This document shows, piece by piece, positions 9,617 to 19,115 of a DNA stretch of 64,000 nt (within the stretch, counting starts at the first letter, position 1; each line of letters opens with the position of its first letter). Both the position numbers and the translations under genes were made by a program. The notes beneath the pieces were generated by a model. That model worked only from the letters and a program-made list of their open reading frames with translations, had not been told where the DNA came from and searched no databases. Source of the stretch: CAZGSV01 sp964528605 (GTDB lineage Bacteria > Armatimonadota > Zipacnadia > CAZGSV01); the NCBI GenBank assembly GCA_964528605.1, contig CAZGSV010000008.1, positions 1-64,000 on the forward strand, given 5' to 3'.

Positions 9617-9768
9617 GGAGGCGCGTAACTTCGGCAAGGGAACGGGCAGAGGATGCTTCTTGCGCGGGCGCTTTGCCAATCCCGCGCGGCGCGGTAGGAT
9701 TATCCGCACGAGAGAATCGGGTGGAGTAGGCTTGCTTCGGCTGGGGTACTAGGAGGGCCTGCGTAGAG

Positions 9769-10650
9769 ATGACCGACGTCTCAGGTTCGTTGGTGGTGGT
9801 GCTCGCCCAACTCGTGGACCTGCTGGGCGCGGACATCGCGCGCGGCGACGTGAGGCAGTTGGGGCCCGCCCTGGTTGACCGCCTGCGCCAACTGACGGGC
9901 ACCATCGAGGCCCTCTCACTGGGACGCTTGCAGGGGCGCATTCCGGTCTCCGGCAGGCTGGGCGATTCGCTCAAGAGGCTCCAGGGAGGGCTGCGGCAAC
10001 TGGTGTCGCAAGTGGAGCAAGTCTCCAAGGGGGACTACTCCCGTCGGAGCCTAGAGATGGGGGACCTGTCGAGGGCGTTCCAGACCCTGTCGGCTGAGTT
10101 GCAGGCGGCGCGCACTCTGGCGGAGGAGCGGGCGCGGTCGCTCGAGCGTCTGGCCCGAGTGGATCCGCTCAGCAACACCTACAACCGCCGTTTCTTCGAG
10201 GAGAACATTGAGGGCGAACTCGCCCGCGCCCGGCGCTACCAGAGGCCGCTCAGTCTGATGCTCGCGGACGTTGACCACTTCAAGAGCATCAACGCCTCCT
10301 TCGGCAACTGGATCGGCGATGAAGTGCTGCGCGCCGTGGCCTCGGCGTTGACCGACAGCCTGCGGGCCGGCATTGACTGGGTGGCGCGCATCGGGCCGGA
10401 TGACTTTGCCGCGGTGCTCCCGGAGACTGACGGCGCGGGGTGCAAGGTAGCAGTGGGGCGCATCTTCCAGGCCCTCAGGGCCGCGGACCTCAGGGCGGAT
10501 GGGAAGTCCATTACCGCCTCCATCAGCGCCGGCGCCGTCTCCTTCAACGGCGGCCTCGATGTGCCGCAGGCGCGAGAGGCCCTCGACGTGCTGAACAAGC
10601 GCCTCTACCGCGCCAAGTCCGAGGGCGGCAGCCGCTGCTATTTCTCTTAA
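9769..10650 (+). CDS. GGDEF-domain protein with degenerate active site
   Basis: Residues 1-120 are helical with a HAMP-like amphipathic part (SLKRLQGGLRQLVSQVEQVSKGDYSRR). Residues 125-290 follow the GGDEF fold: DPLSNTYNRRFFEENI, LMLADVDHFKSINASFGNWIGDEVL, then RIGPDDFAAVLPET where active cyclases have GG(D/E)EF. The signature is GPDDF, and the usual IND before the substrate Asn is INA, so diguanylate cyclase activity is doubtful. A sensor or GTP-binding role is more likely. There are no clear membrane helices, so it is probably cytosolic. The start ATG follows AGGAGGGC at a long spacing. It ends 50 bases before the cupin gene. Confidence 0.8.
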   Translation: MTDVSGSLVVVLAQLVDLLGADIARGDVRQLGPALVDRLRQLTGTIEALSLGRLQGRIPVSGRLGDSLKRLQGGLRQLVSQVEQVSKGDYSRRSLEMGDLSRAFQTLSAELQAARTLAEERARSLERLARVDPLSNTYNRRFFEENIEGELARARRYQRPLSLMLADVDHFKSINASFGNWIGDEVLRAVASALTDSLRAGIDWVARIGPDDFAAVLPETDGAGCKVAVGRIFQALRAADLRADGKSITASISAGAVSFNGGLDVPQAREALDVLNKRLYRAKSEGGSRCYFS

Positions 10651-10700
10651 CCGGATGCCGCGGGCGAGGCCTCCTTATTCCTGCACGCGAGGAGAGCGAA

Positions 10701-11021
10701 ATGGGCACCGTTGACCGACCGGTGGCCGCGGAGGTCCAGGAGATGATCCAGTTCGCCCAAGGCGGCATCGTGAGCAAGACCATAGTCGAGCGAGAGCAGT
10801 TCAGGTTCATCCTCTTCTGCATGGCGAAGGGGCAGGAACTAAGCGAGCACACCGCCTCGGTGCCCGCGACCATTCAGGTGGTGCGCGGTTCGGCCTCGGT
10901 CAAACTGGGTGAGACCACGCACCAGGCCAAGCCCGGCTCTTTCTTCTACATGCCCGCCGAACTGCCGCACGCCATCGTGGCGCAAGAGGACCTGGTGTTC
11001 GTGCTGGCGATGCTGGGATAG
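10701..11021 (+). CDS. Small cupin-domain protein
   Basis: A 106-residue single-domain cupin. The strands and turns are recognisable: ILFCMAKGQELSEHTASVPATIQVVRGSASV is the first cupin motif, with a histidine in the usual metal-binding area, and KPGSFFYMPAELPHAI is the second with its PxxxPH. Cupins of this size bind a metal and act as small enzymes, sensors or sugar binders; the ligand cannot be told here. ATG 10701 follows GGAGAG. The next gene starts 7 bases after its stop, so the two are probably co-transcribed. Confidence 0.85.
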   Translation: MGTVDRPVAAEVQEMIQFAQGGIVSKTIVEREQFRFILFCMAKGQELSEHTASVPATIQVVRGSASVKLGETTHQAKPGSFFYMPAELPHAIVAQEDLVFVLAMLG

Positions 11022-11028
11022 GCGCGCC

Positions 11029-12171
11029 GTGGGCTCGACGCGCCTAGGCCTTTGCTTCTTCTTTGCCCTAGCGCCGCTCGCGGTCGTGTGGTTGTCGCAG
11101 GCTGCGGCGCCTCTGCCTGGTGCCACCGCTACGGCGCGCACGGAGGTGATGCCGGTGACTGTGCTACAAAGCATCCTACTTCGCCCTGCCACGCCGCAGT
11201 ACCCGCGCAACAGCGAGGGCGACATTGCGCTGCTGCGGGATGGACGGCTGTTGCTGGTATGGAGCAGATTCTATGGCGGGGGGGCGGACGACGCGGCGGC
11301 GGAGATCGCGGCGCGCGTCAGCGAGGACGGAGGCCTCACTTGGGGCGCCCCGTTCGTGGTGCAGCACAACGACGGCGCGTTCAACGTTATGTCGGCCTCG
11401 CTCGTGCGCGGCGGCAACGGAGACTTGCTGCTCTTCTTTCTGCGCAAGAACGCGGACGACGACCTGAAAGCCGTGGTGCGCCGCTCGCCCGACGAAGGCG
11501 AGACCTGGAGCGCGGAGACCGTGGTGACGGGCGAACCGGGCTATCACGTGATGAACAATGCGCGGGTGGTGCGCCTCAGATCAGGCCGGCTGCTGGCGCC
11601 CGTTGCCTCCAGCCTCGACTGCAGCGGCAGGGAGCACTATAGGTCGGTGTGCTATCTGAGTGGCGACGACGGCTTCACTTGGCGGCGCGGGCCGGGGGAG
11701 GTGGACCTTGAGCGGCGCGGGGCGATGGAGCCGGGGTTGGTGGAGTTGAAGGACGGGCGCGTGCTCATGATCATCCGCACCCAACTCAGCGCCATTCACC
11801 GCTCGTACTCGAGTGACGGCGGCGACACCTGGAGCGCACCCGAACCCAGCGGCGTCGCCGCGCCCGAGGCGCCGTCCACCATCGCGCGCATTCCCTCGAC
11901 CGGAGACCTGCTGCTCGTGTGGAACAACAACGTGGACATGTCGGCAGGCCACAGTGGCCGCCGCACGCCGCTGAGCACAGCGGTATCCCGCAACGAGGGC
12001 CTAACCTGGGAGCATGTCCGCAATCTCGAGACGGACCCGAATCACACTTACGCCTACACGAGCGTAACCTTCTTCGACGAGACGGTGATTCTGTCCTACT
12101 ACGATCAGGATTCCTCGGGGCTGGGCCTGCGCGTGACTCGCGCGCCCATACGATGGCTGTATGAAGGTTGA
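11029..12171 (+). CDS. Exported sialidase-family (BNR repeat) protein
   Basis: GTG 11029 gives a signal peptide (LGLCFFFALAPLAVVWLSQAAA). The rest of the 380 residues is a six-bladed propeller with Asp-box motifs SEDGGLTW, SPDEGETW, SGDDGFTW, SSDGGDTW and SRNEGLTW. This fold is used by exo-alpha-sialidases and related secreted glycan-binding or glycan-cleaving enzymes. The usual N-terminal RIP arginine is not obvious (YPRNSEGDIALLRDG), so hydrolysis of sialic acid is not certain. It lies just after the cupin gene. Compare the more canonical sialidase at 34129-35304. Confidence 0.8.
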   Translation: MGSTRLGLCFFFALAPLAVVWLSQAAAPLPGATATARTEVMPVTVLQSILLRPATPQYPRNSEGDIALLRDGRLLLVWSRFYGGGADDAAAEIAARVSEDGGLTWGAPFVVQHNDGAFNVMSASLVRGGNGDLLLFFLRKNADDDLKAVVRRSPDEGETWSAETVVTGEPGYHVMNNARVVRLRSGRLLAPVASSLDCSGREHYRSVCYLSGDDGFTWRRGPGEVDLERRGAMEPGLVELKDGRVLMIIRTQLSAIHRSYSSDGGDTWSAPEPSGVAAPEAPSTIARIPSTGDLLLVWNNNVDMSAGHSGRRTPLSTAVSRNEGLTWEHVRNLETDPNHTYAYTSVTFFDETVILSYYDQDSSGLGLRVTRAPIRWLYEG

Positions 12172-12487
12172 GAGCTCGCAAACGTCCGGCTGAGGGATTG
12201 ACGAACCTTCATGAGGCCCGGGCGTTCCCCCCCCTCGTGCCCCAAGCCTCTCGTTCCCCTTAGGCGCGTGGTTCGACAGGCTCACCACCCCGCGCCCAGT
12301 CGAAGGGTCGCCTCAGGACACCCAAGGAGGGGCCTGCGACCCCGCACAGCGCCCGCCGTAGCAGGGTGCCTGCCCTGTGTTCTGCAGAAGCCCGCCTAAG
12401 GCGGGTCGCGAAGCGGCGCCGCCAGGCGCCCGGTAGGGCCGCCCCGGTGCTTACCCGCCTGAGGCGCGTGAACCAGGCGGCCGTCCC
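12172..12487. other. Gene-free spacer with small palindromes
   Basis: Convergent gap between the sialidase-like gene and the phosphoesterase gene. It holds CCCGCC-TAA-GGCGGG (12391-12405) and partial echoes of it around 12457, as well as a GTTCGACAGGCTCACC / CAGTCGAAGGG pair. These look like REP-type repeats that may serve as a bidirectional terminator. No gene is seen. Confidence 0.5.
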
Positions 12488-15049
12488 CTACGGGGTGATA
12501 CCCGGCCGGGGCGCGCTCAACGCGTACTCTTCCGGATACGCCCTCTCATATCCCATCGTCGCGCGCCACAATATGCGGTTGAACGCGTCCTCCGGCGCCT
12601 CGTCTATCTCGTCCAACGGCAGCGCCAACGACAGCAGCGCATCTTCCCGCGCCTGCCCGCTCAACGCCTGCACCGGCGGGTTCAACTCATCCAACGCCAC
12701 GTTGTTGGACACGTGGTCGTAGAACGTGAGATCCGGCCGCTCCGCGAAGCACGTCCGCATCGGCGTCGCCGTCGCGTCCATCTGGTTCATCGGCGGCAAC
12801 CCGAGCATCATCTCTATCGTCTTCACCATCGAAACCTGGTTGTAGTTGGTGGAGTCCACGTAGTGCCGCCGCGTGTAGGGGCTGATCACTAACCCCACGG
12901 TCCGGTGTCCGTCCACATGATCCCAACCCGCCTGCGGATCGTCCTCGATCACGAAGATGCAGGTCTCCGGCCAGAACTGCGAGTGCGAGACAGCGTCCAC
13001 GATCTCGCCCAGCGCCAGGTCATTGTCCGCCACCGCCGCGCGCGGGGTCGGCATTCCCGGCCGCGTTCCCGTCGTGTGGTCGTTCGGCAGCAGCATTATC
13101 ATCAGATTCGGCAGGTCGCCCGAGGCCTCAAAGCGCCGGAACTCATACAGGAACTGCCGCGCCCGCCACACGTCCGGCACCACCCCCGGAAAACCGACGA
13201 ACGTCGGGCAGATATGAGGCTCCAGCGTTGCGATGTTCGCAGTCGCCCATATCTTCACCGTGCTGGTGGCCTGGCGCCAGTCCTTGAGGATATCGGTGAA
13301 CTTCACGCCCTTGGGCTCGATGTGCGCATTCACGAACTCGCCGTAGACGCGCAGCGTCCGCTCGTGCGCCAACGCGTTATCCCAGATGAAGCCCGTGGGC
13401 GCGTAGGCGATGGCGTCTCCACCGTCGTAGGGGTAACTGCGCGGGAAGTCTCCGAAGCCCTTCTCCAGGTAGTCCGTCACGTACGCCTCGTCGGTCCACT
13501 GGTGCCCATCGGCCGACAGCACGCCCGAGCAGTAGAGGTTGTCGAAGAGAGTGAACTCCAGCGCCAGCTTGTGCTGATTCGGGGTCACGTACTCGCCGAA
13601 GTCGCACAACCCCGGCATCCCGTTCCCCTCGGGCATGTCGCCGAATACCTGGTCGTAGGTGCGGTTCTCCTTGATGATGTAGAGCACGTGCTTGAAGACG
13701 GAGGGCTCCCCATGCCGATCCGGCACCGGCACCGGCTGTGCCTCCGGCCTGGGCGCCTCCATCGCCGCCAGCATTCGTTCCCTGCGGTTGTTCTCCTCCA
13801 CGATCGCCGTATATGCAGCCAGCGCCCCGGCGTCTGGGACATCAATCAGCGACACGGAACCGCGGTGCTCGCGTGAGTTGAACCCGTCGGGGCGCTTCAC
13901 CTCGCGCGGCCCGACCCCTTTCACGTTCGCCACGCACAGGCGCCCGCGAGCCCGGTCAAGCATTACCTGGCCCGGATACCAGCCCGTCGGCAGGAAGCCC
14001 AGCACCCGCGCTTCCTGCGGCCCCGCCGCTCCCCGAGCCTTGCCCGACAACGCCACCACGCAAAGCGCGTTGTTCGTCCCATTGGCCACGTACAGAATGC
14101 TCTCATCTGCTGACAGCGCGAGCGCGTTCGGGCTGCTGCCGAACATGGTCGCATAGGCGGGGCGCACCGGAATCGTCTCCGCCACGGCGTCCGTTGCCGT
14201 ATCAATCACCGACACCGTGTCGCTGTTCGCGTTAGCGACGTACGCTCTGGTTCCCGCCGCGTTGGCCACCATCGCGCTCGGATGGAGCCCCACCTCGACC
14301 TCGCCGGTTACCTGCCACGACGCCAGATCCACAACCGATACCGTTCCCGAGGCGGCCACATGCGTCCGCGGGTCCACGACCACGCTCCCGTCGTCGTCAC
14401 CGGCCGGGCCGGTCACGTCCCCCTCCCGCGGCACTCTCCCGCCCCAGTTCGAGACGTACATCTTGCCGCCGACGAGAAGCACGCCGTAGGGCGCCTTGCC
14501 GACCTTGACTTCTCGCACCAGCGCCCGTCGCGCGAGATCGATTTCGGCCACCGAATCGTTCCGGCTCACCGCGACGTAGAGCCTGCTCGCATCCCGCGAG
14601 AGCGCCATCCCGCACGGCGCGGACTCCCCCTTCGCCGAGCACGGAATCCTCAACTTCTCGACCACCCGGGCGCCTAGCGGCTCCAGCGGGAGGAAGACGA
14701 GGTCGCTGGTGGCGCTCGAGGCCACGACCGTCTTGCCGTCGGGCAAGAACGCGATCCCCGCCCAACTGAGGTCGCCGGTCTCCACTCGCGTCTTCACCGT
14801 CGCGGTCGCCAGGTCAAGGAGCAGAACCTCGGACATATTGAGCACCGCCAGCGTTTGCCCGTCAGGGCTGAGCGCCAGGTCGGTTGGCCGGTTGGCAAAC
14901 TCCACCTGTGTCCCGGCCGGCGCCAAGATCTGGTTCGTGGGCACGACGATCCGTCCGTTCGGAAGCGGCCCCACGCTCGAGACGTCGTACACGTCGAGCG
15001 GCTGCCCGAGCGCAGCCGCCAGCCACAGCCCAACCAGCAGTTGTGTCAC
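12488..15049 (-). CDS. Exported YncE-like propeller fused to phosphoesterase
   Basis: An 853-residue protein with a short signal peptide (LLVGLWLAAALG). Residues 20-400 are repeated YVTN-type beta-propeller blades (for example ALSPDGQTLAVLNMSEVLLLDLA and AYVANANSDTVSVIDTATDAVAETI). Residues 440-850 form a phosphoesterase of the phospholipase C / acid phosphatase superfamily, with the family opener VLYIIKENRTYDQVFGDM, the segment SADGHQWTDEAYVTDYLE, the metal-binding LPNDHTTGT, and EDDPQAGWDHVDGHRT. Such fusions are common in soil and sediment bacteria and are thought to act on phosphodiesters or phosphomonoesters outside the cell. The substrate is unknown. Confidence 0.88.
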   Translation of the reverse strand: MTQLLVGLWLAAALGQPLDVYDVSSVGPLPNGRIVVPTNQILAPAGTQVEFANRPTDLALSPDGQTLAVLNMSEVLLLDLATATVKTRVETGDLSWAGIAFLPDGKTVVASSATSDLVFLPLEPLGARVVEKLRIPCSAKGESAPCGMALSRDASRLYVAVSRNDSVAEIDLARRALVREVKVGKAPYGVLLVGGKMYVSNWGGRVPREGDVTGPAGDDDGSVVVDPRTHVAASGTVSVVDLASWQVTGEVEVGLHPSAMVANAAGTRAYVANANSDTVSVIDTATDAVAETIPVRPAYATMFGSSPNALALSADESILYVANGTNNALCVVALSGKARGAAGPQEARVLGFLPTGWYPGQVMLDRARGRLCVANVKGVGPREVKRPDGFNSREHRGSVSLIDVPDAGALAAYTAIVEENNRRERMLAAMEAPRPEAQPVPVPDRHGEPSVFKHVLYIIKENRTYDQVFGDMPEGNGMPGLCDFGEYVTPNQHKLALEFTLFDNLYCSGVLSADGHQWTDEAYVTDYLEKGFGDFPRSYPYDGGDAIAYAPTGFIWDNALAHERTLRVYGEFVNAHIEPKGVKFTDILKDWRQATSTVKIWATANIATLEPHICPTFVGFPGVVPDVWRARQFLYEFRRFEASGDLPNLMIMLLPNDHTTGTRPGMPTPRAAVADNDLALGEIVDAVSHSQFWPETCIFVIEDDPQAGWDHVDGHRTVGLVISPYTRRHYVDSTNYNQVSMVKTIEMMLGLPPMNQMDATATPMRTCFAERPDLTFYDHVSNNVALDELNPPVQALSGQAREDALLSLALPLDEIDEAPEDAFNRILWRATMGYERAYPEEYALSAPRPGITP

Positions 15050-15188
15050 GTCCCCCAGCCTCCCAGTCGGGTAACGGTTAACTCACGAGTCGCGCTCGTG
15101 CGCGAGTGGCCGACCATCGGCGCCTGTAGCCTAGCACAACCCGCCGCCTGAGCGCGCCTCCGTCGCCCCCGGCGACGGACCCGTAGGA

Positions 15189-15207
15189 GCCCCGCCAGCG
15201 GCGGGGC
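15189..15207. terminator. Hairpin in the gap after lon
   Basis: GCCCCGCC-AGC-GGCGGGGC forms a perfect 8-bp stem with a 3-base loop, about 160 bases downstream of the lon stop (minus strand). No T-run follows, so it may be a weak or Rho-assisted terminator, or a repeat hairpin. The rest of the 314-base gap shows nothing. Confidence 0.35.
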
Positions 15208-15363
15208 CACCCTCAGCAACACCCCCAGGCGTCACGGAGGCGGGGGAGTTTCACTATACGCTGCTACCGCGGGCAGGCGCGAAGGTGGCTCCTACAGAGG
15301 GCGCTTGAGGGAAAGCAGGATCCGGGGACCGCCACGGATCGCAGGCTAGGAACGGCCCCGGTT

Positions 15364-17793
15364 CTACGCGGGCTGCGGGGGCGGAGTGGGCGGCACGTAG
15401 GACGACCGCCGCCTCTCCTTCGCCACCGCACTCACCGGCTGCGTCAGCGCGACCTCCAGGACCTCGTCCATGTTCTCCACGCAATGGAACTCCAACTCGC
15501 GCCGCGCGTACGGCGGTATCTCCTCGAGGTCCTTCTCGTTCTCCGCGGGAATGATGATGTGCCTTATGCCCGCGCGGTGCGCGGCCAGCACCTTCTCCTT
15601 GATGCCGCCGACGGGCAGCACCTTCCCGCGCAGCGTGACCTCGCCCGTCATCGCCACATCCCGCCGCACCGGTATCCCCAAGGTCGCCGAGATTATCGCC
15701 GTCGCCATGGTTATGCCGGCCGAGGGGCCCTCTTTGAAAACCGCCCCGGAGGGCGCGTGCACGTGGACGTTAGTCTTCTCCGCGCGGTCGCCGTTGATGC
15801 CCAGTCGCTCCGCAAGCCGCTTCGCATACGTTAGCGCCGCCTGGCCGGACTCTCGCATGACCTCACCCAGCCGGCCGGTCAGGACCAACTCGCCCTTGCC
15901 CGGCAACAACATCACCTCGATGGGCAGCAGGTCGCCTCCGGCCTCCGTCCAGCCGAGCCCCGTAGCCACGCCGACCTCGTCCCTCTTCTCGGCGGCGCCG
16001 TAGTGGAACTGCGGCGGCCCCACGTACTGGTGCAGGTTGCGCGCGTCCACCCGGGTCGCGCTGCCCTTCCCCTCCGCCTTGCGGCGCGCCACCTTACGGC
16101 AGGTCTCGCCGATCTTGCGCTCGAGGTTGCGCACGCCCGCCTCTTTGGTGTACTGGCGGATGATGCGGCTCAGCGCCGCCCGGGTTATCGTCAGGTCCTG
16201 GGTGCTCAGCCCGTTGGCCTTCAACTGCTTGGGTATCAGGAACTGCTCGGCGATGCAGGCCTTCTCTTCCTCAATGTAACCGGGGAACTCGATGATCTCC
16301 ATGCGGTCGTGCAGCGCCGGGATTATCGGGTCCACGGTGTTGGCCGTGGTGATGAAGAGCACCTGCGAGAGGTCGAAGGCCACCTCCATGTAGTGGTCCA
16401 CGAAGGAGTGGTTCTGCTCGGGGTCGAGCACCTCCAGCAGCGCCGCCGAGGGGTCGCCGCGGAAGTCCATCCCCACCTTGTCCACCTCGTCAATCATGAA
16501 CACGGGGTTCTTGGACTTCACCCGCGCGATGGTCTGAATCACCCGCCCCGGCAGCGCCCCGACGTAGGTCCGCCGGTGCCCGCGAATCTCCGCCTCGTCC
16601 CGCACCCCACCCAGCGACAGGCGGATGAACTCTCGCCCCATGGCGCGCGCAATGGACCTACCTATGGAGGTCTTGCCCGTTCCCGGCGGCCCGACAAAGC
16701 ACAGAATCGGCGAGCGCACCGCGTCCCCCGCCAACATGCGCACCGCCAGAAACTCCAGCACCCGCTCCTTGACCTTGCTCAGGCCGTAGTGGTCCTCCTC
16801 CAGAATCTGGAGCGCGCGCTTGATGTCCAGGGAGTCCTCGGTGGCCTTGCTCCACGGCAGCGACACCAGCCAGTCGAGGTAGTTGCGGATCACCCCGGCC
16901 TCCGGCGACACCGAGGGCGTGCGCTTGAGCCGCTGCAGTTCCTTCTCCGCCTTGCGGCGGGCCTCCTCCGGCATGCCCGCCTGTTCGATCTTGCTTTGCA
17001 GTTCCTCGGCATCCTCGCTGAAGCCGCTCTCCTGGCCGAGTTCCTCCTCGATGACGCGCAACTGTTCGCGCAGCCAGGCTTCGCGCTGGCTGGAGCCGAT
17101 CTCCTCCTTGACCTTGCTCTGGATGTCGTTCTCGGCTTCCAGAATCTCGATCTCGCGGATGAGCAGTTCCACCAACCGCTCCAGCCGCCGCCGCGCGGGA
17201 AACGTCTCCAGCATCGCCTGCTTGCTCTCCACGCGCGTGGCCAGGTGAGCCGCTACGAAGTCCGCCAGCCGGCTGGGGTCGCGCACGTTCATAGCCGCCT
17301 GCAGCGCCTCCAAAGGGATGCTGGGCTGGCTGCGGCTCGTCTCCGAGAGTTGCGCGGCCCGCTCGAACTGCTCCAGCACCGTCCGGGTGAGGGCCTCCAT
17401 CTGCAGCGATTCCTCCACCGGCTCGTCCGGGTGGTAGCCACGGGCGACCAGATGCGGCTCCACCTGGGGGAACTCCTTGACCACCACGCGCCGCTGCCCC
17501 TCCACCAGCACCCTCAGGGCCGCGTCCGGCATCTGTAGCACCTGCCGCACTTCACACAAGGTGCCTACCAAGTACAAGTCGCCCGGCCCGCACTCCCCTT
17601 CGGTGTCGGGGTTCTTCTGGGTGATCACCAGCAGCCGCTGATCCTTGGCCATCGCCGTCTGCACCGCGCTCAGGGAACGGCGACGCCCCACCGTCAGCGG
17701 CGAGATCACGCCAGGAAACACCACTACCCCGCGCAATGGGAGTACTGGTAAGTCCAGCAGCCCTTCCTGCCCGACGCCCTCCGTCTCACTCAC
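15364..17793 (-). CDS. lon: ATP-dependent Lon protease
   Basis: Cytosolic AAA+ serine protease that removes damaged and short-lived proteins. The N-terminal LON domain (LPVLPLRGVVVFPGVISPLTVGR) covers residues 15-210. A long coiled-coil linker follows, then the AAA+ module with Walker A GPPGTGKT and Walker B NPVFMIDEVDKVG, and the protease domain with the Ser-Lys dyad: S691 in GPSAG and K734 in GGIKEKVLAA. The length of 809 residues is typical of LonA. The start is GTG 17793. It is the last gene of tig-clpP-clpX-lon, 24 bases after clpX. Confidence 0.97.
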   Translation of the reverse strand: MSETEGVGQEGLLDLPVLPLRGVVVFPGVISPLTVGRRRSLSAVQTAMAKDQRLLVITQKNPDTEGECGPGDLYLVGTLCEVRQVLQMPDAALRVLVEGQRRVVVKEFPQVEPHLVARGYHPDEPVEESLQMEALTRTVLEQFERAAQLSETSRSQPSIPLEALQAAMNVRDPSRLADFVAAHLATRVESKQAMLETFPARRRLERLVELLIREIEILEAENDIQSKVKEEIGSSQREAWLREQLRVIEEELGQESGFSEDAEELQSKIEQAGMPEEARRKAEKELQRLKRTPSVSPEAGVIRNYLDWLVSLPWSKATEDSLDIKRALQILEEDHYGLSKVKERVLEFLAVRMLAGDAVRSPILCFVGPPGTGKTSIGRSIARAMGREFIRLSLGGVRDEAEIRGHRRTYVGALPGRVIQTIARVKSKNPVFMIDEVDKVGMDFRGDPSAALLEVLDPEQNHSFVDHYMEVAFDLSQVLFITTANTVDPIIPALHDRMEIIEFPGYIEEEKACIAEQFLIPKQLKANGLSTQDLTITRAALSRIIRQYTKEAGVRNLERKIGETCRKVARRKAEGKGSATRVDARNLHQYVGPPQFHYGAAEKRDEVGVATGLGWTEAGGDLLPIEVMLLPGKGELVLTGRLGEVMRESGQAALTYAKRLAERLGINGDRAEKTNVHVHAPSGAVFKEGPSAGITMATAIISATLGIPVRRDVAMTGEVTLRGKVLPVGGIKEKVLAAHRAGIRHIIIPAENEKDLEEIPPYARRELEFHCVENMDEVLEVALTQPVSAVAKERRRSSYVPPTPPPQPA

Positions 17794-17817
17794 GCTGGCA
17801 CCGCTCCTCCACTGCCG

Positions 17818-19071
17818 CTACGCCGTCTTCCGCGACCTGCTGCTCGCGCGCACTTCCTCGTAGGTCAGCAGGCGCGGCGGCTTGCCCGCTTCTATGCACT
17901 CCTGGTCTACCATGCACTTGGCCACGTTGCGCCGGTGTGGGATCTCGAACATGACCTCCAGCATGACCTCTTCGATAATGGTGCGCAGCGCGCGGGCGCC
18001 CATCTTCCGCTTGAGCGCCGCCTGCGCTATGGCCCGCAGCGCCTCCTCCGTGAACACCAACTCTACCCGGTCCACCTCCAGCATGCGCTGGTACTGGCGC
18101 ACCACCGCGTTCTTCGGCTCCGTCAGAATCCGAATGAGCGCGTCCTCGCCGAGCACATCCAGCACCCCCACCATCTGCATCCGGCCGACAAACTCCGGTA
18201 TCATGCCGTAGCGCAGTAGGTCCTCCGGCACCACGTGATGCAGCAGGTTCTCGGGCTTCTTCTCGCTCGGCTTGATCTCTACTCCAAACCCCAAGCGCCG
18301 CTCCCCCAAACGCCGCTCCACGATCTGCGCCAGGCCGTCGAAGGAGCCGCCGCAGATGAAGAGAATCCCCGAGGTGTCAATCTGAATGTACTCCTGCTGC
18401 GGGTGCTTGCGCCCCCCCTGCGGAGGCACGTTGGCCACCGTGCCCTCGAAGATCTTCAGCAGCGCCTGCTGCACGCCCTCACCGGAGACGTCGCGCGTGA
18501 TGGAGGGGTTCTCCGCCTTGCGCGCGATCTTATCTATCTCGTCTATGTAGATGATGCCGCGCTCGGTGCGCTCCAGGTCAAAGCCCGAGGCCGCGAACAA
18601 GCGCAGCAGGATGTTCTCCACGTCCTCGCCCACATACCCCGCCTCGGTGAGCGTGGTGGCATCCGCAATGCAGAAGGGGCAGTCCAAGAGGCGCGCCAGT
18701 GTCTGCGCCAGCAGGGTCTTGCCCACGCCGGTGGGGCCGATGAGCAGGATGTTCGTCTTGTCCAACTGCACATCGCCCGTCTGGCGGAAAACCTGGCGCT
18801 TGTAGTGGTTGTAGACGCCCACGGACAGGATCTTCTTAGCCCGCTCCTGCCCCACCACGTACTGCGACAAGAACTCGTATATCTCCTTGGGCGTGGGAGC
18901 CCGGCCCAGTTCCACTCCCGACTCGGCCTCGACGGTCTCGTCCGAGCGGAGCATCTCCTGGCACAGTTCCACGCACTGCGGGCAGATCGAGCCCGCCACG
19001 CCGGAGATCAACTTGCCGGCCTGCTCCTTGGTCTTGCCGCAGAGACTGCAAGTCTGCTCTTTCAACGCCAT
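17818..19071 (-). CDS. clpX: ClpX, ATPase subunit of ClpXP
   Basis: Unfoldase that feeds tagged proteins to ClpP. The N-terminal zinc-binding domain has four cysteines (C8, C11, C30, C33) in CSLCGK and CPQCVELC. Walker A is GPTGVGKT near residue 112, Walker B is IIYIDEIDKIA, and the pore and sensor regions are followed by the C-terminal lid (GARALRTIIEEVMLEVMFE). I chose ATG 19071, five bases after AGGAAG; a GTG two codons earlier sits too close to that site. 417 residues is normal. A run of seven G in HPQQ-upstream PPQGGRKH stays in frame. It lies between clpP and lon. Confidence 0.97.
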   Translation of the reverse strand: MALKEQTCSLCGKTKEQAGKLISGVAGSICPQCVELCQEMLRSDETVEAESGVELGRAPTPKEIYEFLSQYVVGQERAKKILSVGVYNHYKRQVFRQTGDVQLDKTNILLIGPTGVGKTLLAQTLARLLDCPFCIADATTLTEAGYVGEDVENILLRLFAASGFDLERTERGIIYIDEIDKIARKAENPSITRDVSGEGVQQALLKIFEGTVANVPPQGGRKHPQQEYIQIDTSGILFICGGSFDGLAQIVERRLGERRLGFGVEIKPSEKKPENLLHHVVPEDLLRYGMIPEFVGRMQMVGVLDVLGEDALIRILTEPKNAVVRQYQRMLEVDRVELVFTEEALRAIAQAALKRKMGARALRTIIEEVMLEVMFEIPHRRNVAKCMVDQECIEAGKPPRLLTYEEVRASSRSRKTA

Positions 19072-19115
19072 TCCCACTTCCTAACCCCAGCGCCACACGA
19101 CAAGTTCACGCGCCC

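Noticed and set aside
16003..17538. 511-codon plus-strand frame opposite lon
   Set aside because: Antisense shadow of a certain gene; the sequence has no domain and the typical His/Leu/Arg bias of an antisense frame.
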